Origin: G963674685 sp964591275
GTDB lineage: Bacteria > Lernaellota > Lernaellaia > JACKCT01
Direction of reading: 5' to 3'
Assembly (NCBI GenBank): GCA_964591275.1
Contig: CAZQAE010000046.1
Span: 1-40,317 of the forward strand
Length of the DNA: 40,317 bases
Position 1 is the first letter of the stretch, and each line of letters begins with the position of its first letter. This document shows positions 31,589 through 38,554 of the stretch, one piece after another. The position numbers were made by a program, and so were the translations under genes. Under the pieces are notes generated by a model, which saw only the letters and a program-made list of their open reading frames with translations, made no database searches and was not told the origin of the DNA.

Positions 31589-33553
31589 ATGCTGGAATTG
31601 AAAAAGGGCGCTGAAATTTTACGCAAAATCGACGGAATTAGGACATTGGAGGACGCCCAGGCGCTTTTCGACAAAAAAATCGACAAATCAAATCTCGAAA
31701 AGTTGAAAAAGATAAAAACTGAGGATGCGCTGCTGAGAATCGCCAATGCCATCTCAATGGGTCAACCGGACGATGTTTTCATCAATAGCGGCTCGGACGC
31801 GGACCGCAAACGAGTACGGGAAATGGCCATCGAAAAAGGCGAGGAAAAACCCCTGGCCATGAAAGACCACACCATTCATTTCGATCTTGCCGACGAGCAG
31901 GCCCGCATCATCGATCGCACCTTCTATATCGTCAATGAAGATGAGGTGACAAGTTCGCTCGCCCTAACAATGCCTCGGGTTGATGCCTACGATTACATAG
32001 AGAATACTATGCGTGGTCTAATGCGCGGCATGACGCTCATTGTCGGCTTTTACTGCCGCGGACCCATCGGCGCAAAGGCCACCGTTCCCGCGCTGGAAAT
32101 CACGACTTCAACATACGTCAGTCACAGCGCAGACATCCTTTATCGCCATTGTTATGAGCATTTCGACCAAGAGGTAAAACGACGCGGTTATTTCTTCACC
32201 AACGTGCATAGCGAAGGACTCAACCGCCCCGAGGATTTGCCGAATGCTCGCGTTCTCATGGACCGAAGCCGGCAAGTCACCTATTCCATGCTCTGCACAT
32301 ACGCCGGCAACACGCTGCTTTTAAAGAAAGGCAACCACCGATTTGCCGTGGATATGGCCATGTACAAACAACGTGAAAGTGAAATCTCCGAGCATATGTT
32401 CATCACCGGCCTACGCGGCCCGGATAATCGCCTGACCTTTATCGCCGGCGCGGCGCCATCCGGTTGCGGAAAAACCACCACGGCCATGGTCGGGTCCGAT
32501 TTTATCGGTGACGACCTGGCGCAGCTATGGATCGCCGAAGACGGCTCCTGCCGCGCCGTCAATCCGGAATGTGGAATTTTCGGCATCGTTCACGACGTCA
32601 ACCGCGAAGGCGATCCCATGCTGATGAAAATTCTTCGAGAGCAAGGCGCCGAAGTGATTTGGTCTAACGTCCTGATCGACGACAAACTTGTGCCCCATTG
32701 GGAGGGAAACGGCGAAGTCAACGCCTCGAAGGGTCAAAACTTCCAGGGCGATTGGTTCCAAGGGAAAAAGGACGCGAAAGGCAAAGATATTCCTATTTCT
32801 CATCCCAATGCGCGCTGCACCGTATCCAACTCCGCCATTGCGAACTACAACGAAGAAATTGCGGAGTCAAAAGAGGGCGTGCCGGTGAAGATCATTACCT
32901 ATAGCGGTCGCGACCAAGACACCATGCCTCCAGTCTGGATTGCGCGCAACGCCGATGAAGGCGTAGTCCTGGGCGCCTCGATTGTTTCCGCCGCCACAGC
33001 GACCGAAATCGGCGCCACGGGCGTGCGGCGCCAACCGTGGGCCAATGAGCCTTTCATCGCCGGCGACCTGGGCGATTATATGAAGGCTCAACTGGAGTTC
33101 TTCAACTCCGGCAAGTTTAGCGATTTTGGCCGACCAATCCTCGCCGGTCTTAACTATTTCCTGACGCACGAGGCACGTTCATCTTCCGGCAGCGGCCTTC
33201 TTGGCGAAAAACGAGATGTGGCTGTCTGGCTCAACTGGCTGGAACGCCGGGTGCATGGCGACCTTGAGGCCATCGAAACGCCGATCGGCTTCATCCCCAG
33301 GTATGAAGATTTAAAGGCGTTATTCACGTCATTAATCGGCAAGGAATACTCTCGCAACCTCTATGACATGCAGTTTTCGTTTTACGCAGACAACATCATT
33401 GCACGTATTGAAATGCAGACAGAAGCATTCTCCAAAAACAAGAATGTGCCCAAAACACTCTTCGACGTTTACGCCAGGCAAAAAAGTGGACTGGAAAAGC
33501 TTAAGGAAAAATTCGGGGCGATCATTACGCCGAATCAGCTAGATTTGGTTTAG
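31589..33553 (+). CDS. pckG: Phosphoenolpyruvate carboxykinase, GTP type
   Basis: Converts oxaloacetate and GTP to phosphoenolpyruvate, GDP and CO2 at the head of gluconeogenesis, or runs in reverse. The 654 residues carry the substrate-binding part (VSHSADILYR), the EHMFI segment, and the P-loop GAAPSGCGKTTTAM (287-300) with reactive Cys293. Most GTP enzymes read PSACGKTN here; the Gly and Thr variants place this one in a divergent branch. FIGDDLAQLW holds the metal-binding acids. The gene is single, with a 263-bp upstream gap showing no strong promoter, and the ribosome site is AAGGG. A bidirectional hairpin follows. Confidence 0.95.
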   Translation: MLELKKGAEILRKIDGIRTLEDAQALFDKKIDKSNLEKLKKIKTEDALLRIANAISMGQPDDVFINSGSDADRKRVREMAIEKGEEKPLAMKDHTIHFDLADEQARIIDRTFYIVNEDEVTSSLALTMPRVDAYDYIENTMRGLMRGMTLIVGFYCRGPIGAKATVPALEITTSTYVSHSADILYRHCYEHFDQEVKRRGYFFTNVHSEGLNRPEDLPNARVLMDRSRQVTYSMLCTYAGNTLLLKKGNHRFAVDMAMYKQRESEISEHMFITGLRGPDNRLTFIAGAAPSGCGKTTTAMVGSDFIGDDLAQLWIAEDGSCRAVNPECGIFGIVHDVNREGDPMLMKILREQGAEVIWSNVLIDDKLVPHWEGNGEVNASKGQNFQGDWFQGKKDAKGKDIPISHPNARCTVSNSAIANYNEEIAESKEGVPVKIITYSGRDQDTMPPVWIARNADEGVVLGASIVSAATATEIGATGVRRQPWANEPFIAGDLGDYMKAQLEFFNSGKFSDFGRPILAGLNYFLTHEARSSSGSGLLGEKRDVAVWLNWLERRVHGDLEAIETPIGFIPRYEDLKALFTSLIGKEYSRNLYDMQFSFYADNIIARIEMQTEAFSKNKNVPKTLFDVYARQKSGLEKLKEKFGAIITPNQLDLV

Positions 33554-33611
33554 ATTGTCCAAAAGGCCGACCGTGATTATTCAAAAATGAGGAAAGATGA
33601 TTGATAAAATT

Positions 33612-33641
33612 CGCGTTCCAGGTAATAGGGCCTGGGACGCG
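33612..33641. terminator. Shared hairpin between convergent pckG and UPF0104 gene
   Basis: CGCGTTCCAGG (33612-33622) pairs with CCTGGGACGCG (33631-33641) around the 8-base loop TAATAGGG: an 11-bp stem with one G-U pair on the plus strand. On the minus strand it has one mismatch and is followed by AATTTTATC. It probably terminates both convergent transcripts. Confidence 0.6.
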
Positions 33642-33684
33642 ATCGGCACCTAACCCCGCTTCTTCACTGACCGCTCATCAGTGA

Positions 33685-34695
33685 TCATTTCTGCGTGGAT
33701 GACCGCACGGTCTTCAAATCGGTGATTTTGATTCCTTCATAAGCGAATCTCATCAGGCCGACGAGTGTTTGCGGGATGTAGTTGGCGGCGTGGATAACAA
33801 CGGCGATGGAAAGAGCCTGCGTCAGGTCCATTCCCACGTACACCACCAGCGCCTGCTGGGCCAAATAATGGTACACACCGACGTAACCGGGAGCGGCGGG
33901 AATTGCGACGGCGGCAACGATAGCCATCATCAAGATAATGACCGCTTCCATCGACAGAGAAATTCCGAAGGCCAGGACACACAGGTACATCGAAAAACCT
34001 GAGACGATCCAAATGGCGACGGAGATAAAAATGATCCAGAAAACCTCCAGTGGATCAGTTGACTGCGTCAGGCCTTTGACGAAAGAGCGAAAGAACCCCA
34101 GGAGCTTGTCCTGAAGTCGCGTCGGCATGGAACCGGTAAAAAATCGGGCAATTTTAATAAAAAGCTCGGTTTTTATCTTCAGCGCTAAAACCATCGCCAG
34201 CAAAGCAAATCCACCCATTCCAAACATGAACGCGACTCGTCCCTGACTGACCGGGAAGATTCTGTGAAAATTCTCGAACTCAAAAAACGCCAGGGCAAGT
34301 ACAAACAAAAACAGCACCATGAATGTGTCATAGAGCCGCTCGACAACAATGGATCCCAATGCCGAGCCAAAGGGAACATCCATCTTTTTATAAACGGAAT
34401 AGGCCCGGGCAACCTCTCCCAGGCGGGCCGGCAAAACATTGTTGATCGCAAAGCCGATTGTCGTTGACCAGAACAGGGCAATGGGGCTGCAGCGACGGAT
34501 GGGCTTGAGAAAATACACCCATCTGAAGCCTCTCATCAGCAGCGTGGATAAGACGATCACCATTACCAAAACGATGTAGCTGAGATCTACGGAACGAAGG
34601 GACTTAGCGAATAGTCCCCAATCCACGTTGTGAACAGCCATATAGAAAAAGAAGCACGACAGAGCGACGCCCAACCAGGTCTTCCATGATTTCAT
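33685..34695 (-). CDS. UPF0104/LPG-synthase-type membrane protein
   Basis: A 336-residue polytopic protein (about eight helices) of the lysylphosphatidylglycerol-synthase transmembrane family (AglD/UPF0104). Family signatures visible are RGFRWVYFL, INNVLPARLGEVARAY, SIVVERLYD and VAIPAAPGYVGVYHY. Members act as flippases or in lipid and glycan-lipid modification; the soluble aminoacyl-transfer domain of MprF is absent. The ATG overlaps the ribF stop by 4 bases (ATGA), so it is translationally coupled to ribF. It is last in the pyn-ribF operon. Confidence 0.88.
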   Translation of the reverse strand: MKSWKTWLGVALSCFFFYMAVHNVDWGLFAKSLRSVDLSYIVLVMVIVLSTLLMRGFRWVYFLKPIRRCSPIALFWSTTIGFAINNVLPARLGEVARAYSVYKKMDVPFGSALGSIVVERLYDTFMVLFLFVLALAFFEFENFHRIFPVSQGRVAFMFGMGGFALLAMVLALKIKTELFIKIARFFTGSMPTRLQDKLLGFFRSFVKGLTQSTDPLEVFWIIFISVAIWIVSGFSMYLCVLAFGISLSMEAVIILMMAIVAAVAIPAAPGYVGVYHYLAQQALVVYVGMDLTQALSIAVVIHAANYIPQTLVGLMRFAYEGIKITDLKTVRSSTQK

Positions 34696-35645
34696 AGGCG
34701 AAGCTCAATTTCCATCACGGGGGTCAGAATTTCCTTTGCGCGTTCGACATCCCTGCGCACTTGCTCGGCTAATTTTTCCGGCCCGGCGAACTTTCGCTCA
34801 TCTCGAATTTTCCGAATGAAATGCACAGACATTTCCTTGTCGTAAAGATCTCCACTTTGAACATCAATGAGGTGCACTTCTATACCGAGAATCCCCCCCC
34901 CGAAGGTCGGACTATATCCGACGTTGACGCCGGCCATATGACGAATCCCGTTGATAACGGCCAGGCATGCATATACGCCCGTAGCCGGAATCGACTCCCA
35001 ATCCGATTTCAAATTGGCCGTGGGAAAGCCCATTTCCGTTCCCCGGCGCTCCCCGCGTTCCACGACTCCGCTGATATGAAAGGGCAAACCGAGAAGTTCA
35101 TTGACCATCCCGATTTCGCCAATCGAAATGAGTCTGCGGATACGGCTGCTGGAAATTGGCCTTCCATGAGACATGAGCGGTGCGGCCTGTTCTACGCCGA
35201 ATCCGAGTTCCCGACCCATTTGGGCCAGCAATTCCACATCGCCGAATCCTCGAAATCCGAAATGGAAATCATAGCCGACAATAATATGCTTTGCGTTCAG
35301 GCCCTTCCACAATGAGTCCCGGACCCACTGCTCGGCGGTTGTTTTGGAAAATTCCAGGGTGAAAGACTGAATAGCAACATTGTCCAAACCCATTTTCCGA
35401 AGCAATCTTAGTCGCTCACGATAGGGGAAAATTAAAATTGGCGCGTTTCCCCGTTTAATGACTTTCGATGGGTGCGGTTCAAATGTCAGCACCACGCTTG
35501 TCAATGATTGCGCCCTAGCCACATCAATGGTCCTGTCGAGTATCTGCTTGTGCCCAAGATGAGCCCCGTCAAAGTTCCCTATGGTGATGACGGAACCGTC
35601 ATTTTCCATAGGGGGCGCGTCCGGCAATTTCAACACCTTAGTCAC
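34692..35645 (-). CDS. ribF: Bifunctional riboflavin kinase/FAD synthetase
   Basis: A 317-residue enzyme making FMN and then FAD. The N-terminal nucleotidyltransferase holds VITIGNFDGAHLGHKQI, IIVGYDFHFGFRG and SSSRIRRLI. The riboflavin-kinase domain (about 190-317) has GVVERGERRGTEMGFPTANL and SPTFGGGILGIEVHL. The start is GTG at 35645, overlapping the upstream stop by 8 bases (GTGACTAA), and the end overlaps the next gene. The three Gly codons of the TFGGG motif are all GGG, giving a run of nine G within the coding sequence; the frame is intact as read. Confidence 0.95.
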   Translation of the reverse strand: MTKVLKLPDAPPMENDGSVITIGNFDGAHLGHKQILDRTIDVARAQSLTSVVLTFEPHPSKVIKRGNAPILIFPYRERLRLLRKMGLDNVAIQSFTLEFSKTTAEQWVRDSLWKGLNAKHIIVGYDFHFGFRGFGDVELLAQMGRELGFGVEQAAPLMSHGRPISSSRIRRLISIGEIGMVNELLGLPFHISGVVERGERRGTEMGFPTANLKSDWESIPATGVYACLAVINGIRHMAGVNVGYSPTFGGGILGIEVHLIDVQSGDLYDKEMSVHFIRKIRDERKFAGPEKLAEQVRRDVERAKEILTPVMEIELRL

Positions 35646-36945
35646 TGGATATCACCTTTCTTATCAAATCGCCTTGAGGCTTTTTGTCTGATTCAATGGT
35701 AAATGACTGATCCAATTCTCTGAGCGCATTGGCGAGTTTGCCGGAATCATTGAAGTGAATTTCAACGATTTCCTCGCCGATTTCCACGGCATCGCCAAGC
35801 GATTTTTTGAAAAGAAACCCAACCGCATGGTCGATGTCGTCCTCGGTCCGCTCACGACCTGCGCCCAGTTTCATTGCCGCGACCCCGATCCTATAGGCAT
35901 CCATCCGATTGAGGAAACCCGAGCGCACTGCGCGATAAGAATGAGTATCTTTCGCTCGCCCCATAATCAAGTAATCGTCCACGACATCGGGCCGACCGCC
36001 ATGCGCTTCGATGATCTCCCTCAGTTTCTCCAGGGCCGAACCATCCGCAACCTTTTTCTCAGCCAGAGATTGCGCCTGCGCGTAATCTTTGCAAACGCCG
36101 CTCAGCACAAGCATCTCGGACGCCAGAGCATAGGTCAGGCGACGATAATCCGCAGGGCCCACTCCTTTCAGGAAATCGATAGCTTCGGCAACCTCCAGGG
36201 CGTTTCCAACTGCTTGCCCAAGAGGCTCGTCCATCCCCGTGATAATGGCGCTGATTTTCAAACCAAACTGCCTGCCGACATCACGCAAGGCCATCGCCAA
36301 TTCCGTTGCCTCATCATCGTTTTTCATAAAGGCGCCGCTACCGCTTTTTACATCCATGACCAGAGCGCCTATTCCTTCGGCTGATTTTTTGGAAAGAATC
36401 GAACTGACGATCAGCGGGATGCACTCCACGGTCCCGGTGACGTCTCTAAGGCTGTAGAATTTTCGATCCGCCGGACACATATTCTTCGTCTGCCCAATCA
36501 GGCATGTCCCGATTTCCTGCGTGATCCGTTTGAACTCATCCAGGGGCAATCCAACCGTAAAACCCGGAATCGACTCCAACTTGTCCAGCGTGCCCCCGGT
36601 ATGGCCAAGGCCCCTTCCCGAAACCATGGGCACAAAGGCCCCGCACGCCGCTGCGAGCGGTGCCAGTGAAATCGAGGTCTTGTCGCCAACGCCGCCTGTC
36701 GAGTGCTTATCCACAGGGATGCTCGGAAGCTTCCAATCGACGACATCCCCGGAATCTCTCATGGCCAAAGTCAGATGGGAAGTTTCTAAAGGGTCCATTC
36801 CTTTCAGGAAAACCGCCATAAGCAACGCCGTCGCCTGATAATCCGGGATCTTCCCAGCCACGGATCCGTCAATAAAATACTGTATTTCCTCACGGGAAAG
36901 CCGAAAGCCATCGCGCTTTTTACGAATGATATCTACAGCACGCAA
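35638..36945 (-). CDS. Pyrimidine-nucleoside (thymidine) phosphorylase
   Basis: A 435-residue enzyme that phosphorolyses thymidine or uridine to base and (deoxy)ribose 1-phosphate. Motifs: KHSTGGVGDKTS, the signature SGRGLGHTGGTLDKLESIPG, and DVKSGSGAFMK. Length and sequence fit the Bacillus Pdp/DeoA group. An ATG at 36990 would add 15 unusual residues; TTG at 36945 has GGAG five bases upstream and gives the classic start MRAVDIIRKKRDG, so it is preferred. First gene of the operon with ribF and the UPF0104 gene, divergent from folC. Confidence 0.94.
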   Translation of the reverse strand: MRAVDIIRKKRDGFRLSREEIQYFIDGSVAGKIPDYQATALLMAVFLKGMDPLETSHLTLAMRDSGDVVDWKLPSIPVDKHSTGGVGDKTSISLAPLAAACGAFVPMVSGRGLGHTGGTLDKLESIPGFTVGLPLDEFKRITQEIGTCLIGQTKNMCPADRKFYSLRDVTGTVECIPLIVSSILSKKSAEGIGALVMDVKSGSGAFMKNDDEATELAMALRDVGRQFGLKISAIITGMDEPLGQAVGNALEVAEAIDFLKGVGPADYRRLTYALASEMLVLSGVCKDYAQAQSLAEKKVADGSALEKLREIIEAHGGRPDVVDDYLIMGRAKDTHSYRAVRSGFLNRMDAYRIGVAAMKLGAGRERTEDDIDHAVGFLFKKSLGDAVEIGEEIVEIHFNDSGKLANALRELDQSFTIESDKKPQGDLIRKVISSD

Positions 36946-37014
36946 ATTGACTCCAAAAATTGCAAAACGCGACAATTCGCGCCTAGCCATATATCAACCC
37001 TTGCGATAGCTCCT

Positions 37015-37042
37015 TGTCAATATGATGCTTTTAGCGCTAAAA
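37015..37042. promoter_or_regulatory. Palindrome TTTTAGCGCTAAAA and -35-like box in divergent region
   Basis: A perfect 14-bp palindrome (37029-37042) lies between the divergent phosphorylase and folC genes. On the minus strand it sits just upstream of a consensus TTGACA (37020-37015); the matching -10 box is poor (TTGATA or TGATAT). It could be an operator for the phosphorylase operon. The regulator is unknown. Confidence 0.4.
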
Positions 37043-37065
37043 ATGCAAAAAATGTAAAATATTTC

Positions 37066-37094
37066 TTGAATATTATGAGAGTTTCGCATATATT
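37066..37094 (+). promoter_or_regulatory. Candidate sigma70-type promoter of folC-lptD
   Basis: TTGAAT (37066-37071) and TATATT (37089-37094) are 17 bases apart, with five of six matches in the -10 box. The leader to the folC start would be about 105 bases and includes a small GGGCT/AGCCC hairpin (37115-37134). Confidence 0.5.
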
Positions 37095-37206
37095 CTGCCC
37101 GGTTTAGGCGAGTGGGGCTGCGGGCCGAAAGCCCTTTCCGCCGATGGTTTTTTTTTGGGATTCACGCGATGATTTTTTTCGCGCTGCAATGAGAAAGGAA
37201 AACGCA

Positions 37207-38520
37207 GTGGTACGCGTTTCCACGTCATATAATGAAACTTTACAGCGCATATTCGATTTGCAGACCTATGGCATTAAACTTGGGCTGTCAAATATTAGGC
37301 GCCTTCTTTCCCGCCTGGGGAATCCCCACGAGAAGTTTTCCGCTATTCTCGTTGCCGGCACCAATGGCAAAGGAATCGTCGCCTCGTGCCTGGCGTCGAT
37401 ACTGAAAGAAAGCGGACACCGTGTCGGCTTGTTTACCTCGCCCCATCTGATTCGATTTACGGAGCGAATCAGAATCGACGGGGAGGAAATTTCTCAAAAA
37501 GACCTTCTCAAGCACTCTGAGCGCATATGGCGCGAATTGGAATCGCTGCAAAGTTCCAATGATCAGGGCACCCAGCTTCCTATTACATTTTTTGAGTTTT
37601 CGACGGCGCTGGCGTGCCGATATTTCGCCGAGGCCAATTGCGATGTGGCAGTAATCGAAGTCGGCATGGGTGGCCGAATGGACGCCACCAACGTCATTGA
37701 GCCGGTGCTATCGGTCATCACGGGAATAGAATACGACCATGAATGCTACCTGGGCAAAAGCCTTGAGGAAATTGCCCGGGAAAAGGCTGGAATTTTCCGT
37801 GAGGGCGTCCCAGCGATAGCGCTAAGCAACGCACCGGAAATCCTCGAATCCCTGCGTCGAGTCGCGGGCCGGGTCGGAACACCCTTAACAATTGTTGAAA
37901 ATATCGCAAAAGTCAGGCCGGATCGTCGGACTTTTGACGCTAGTTGGTACGGAACCGGACTCTGGGGTCTTCGTTCCCCCCTGCCCGGTCGACATCAGAT
38001 AGCCAACTCCACGCTGGCCGCCATCGCAGCCCTCGAACTCAGGGATTCCGGTTTCAGGATCTCTAGTGAGGCTATCAGGCGGGGACTTTGGAAAGTGCGT
38101 TGGCCGGGACGTTTCGAGCGAATCGGCAAGAAGCCTCACGTCATTCTGGACGGCGCGCATAACCCGGCAGCGATATGCGCTTTGACCAATACCCTGCGTT
38201 GGGAAAATCTCCCAAAGCCCATTATTCCTGTCGTCGCGCTAATGTCGGACAAAGACTGCAAGGGAGTACTCGATAATCTGAGCAAATGCGCCGACACTCT
38301 TGTCACCACCTGCCTGCCGATGAACAGATCACTGGACGCCACCGATCTTGCCAACCACGCAAAAGCATATTTCCCAAAAATACACGCCGCCACTAATCCG
38401 GTGCACGCCCTGGCTCACGCCCGTAAATTGGCCGGTCCTGAAGGCACTGTGGTTGTCACCGGCTCCCTTTATCTTGTGGGTCATATTCGCGAGGCCATAT
38501 TAGGACCGAACGCGCAATGA
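37207..38520 (+). CDS. folC: Folylpolyglutamate/dihydrofolate synthase
   Basis: An ATP-dependent Mur-ligase-type enzyme adding glutamate to (dihydro)folate, about 437 residues. Visible motifs: QTYGIKLGL, P-loop VAGTNGKGIVAS, FTSPHLIRFTERI, EVGMGGRMDATNVI, EYDHECYLG with the carbamylated-Lys region, and LDGAHNPAA. Starts at 37144 or 37189 (ATG) lack ribosome sites. GTG at 37207 has AAGGAA about six bases upstream and yields the usual N-terminus ahead of SYNETLQRIFDL, so it is preferred. lptD begins about 35 bp downstream on the same strand. Confidence 0.94.
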   Translation: MVRVSTSYNETLQRIFDLQTYGIKLGLSNIRRLLSRLGNPHEKFSAILVAGTNGKGIVASCLASILKESGHRVGLFTSPHLIRFTERIRIDGEEISQKDLLKHSERIWRELESLQSSNDQGTQLPITFFEFSTALACRYFAEANCDVAVIEVGMGGRMDATNVIEPVLSVITGIEYDHECYLGKSLEEIAREKAGIFREGVPAIALSNAPEILESLRRVAGRVGTPLTIVENIAKVRPDRRTFDASWYGTGLWGLRSPLPGRHQIANSTLAAIAALELRDSGFRISSEAIRRGLWKVRWPGRFERIGKKPHVILDGAHNPAAICALTNTLRWENLPKPIIPVVALMSDKDCKGVLDNLSKCADTLVTTCLPMNRSLDATDLANHAKAYFPKIHAATNPVHALAHARKLAGPEGTVVVTGSLYLVGHIREAILGPNAQ

Positions 38521-38554
38521 AATAACCGACCATGGGTTTCTTTGGAAAAAGGGC

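Noticed and set aside
35471..35490. GGTTCAAAT as a tRNA T-loop
   Set aside because: No acceptor or anticodon arms fit around it, and it lies inside ribF.
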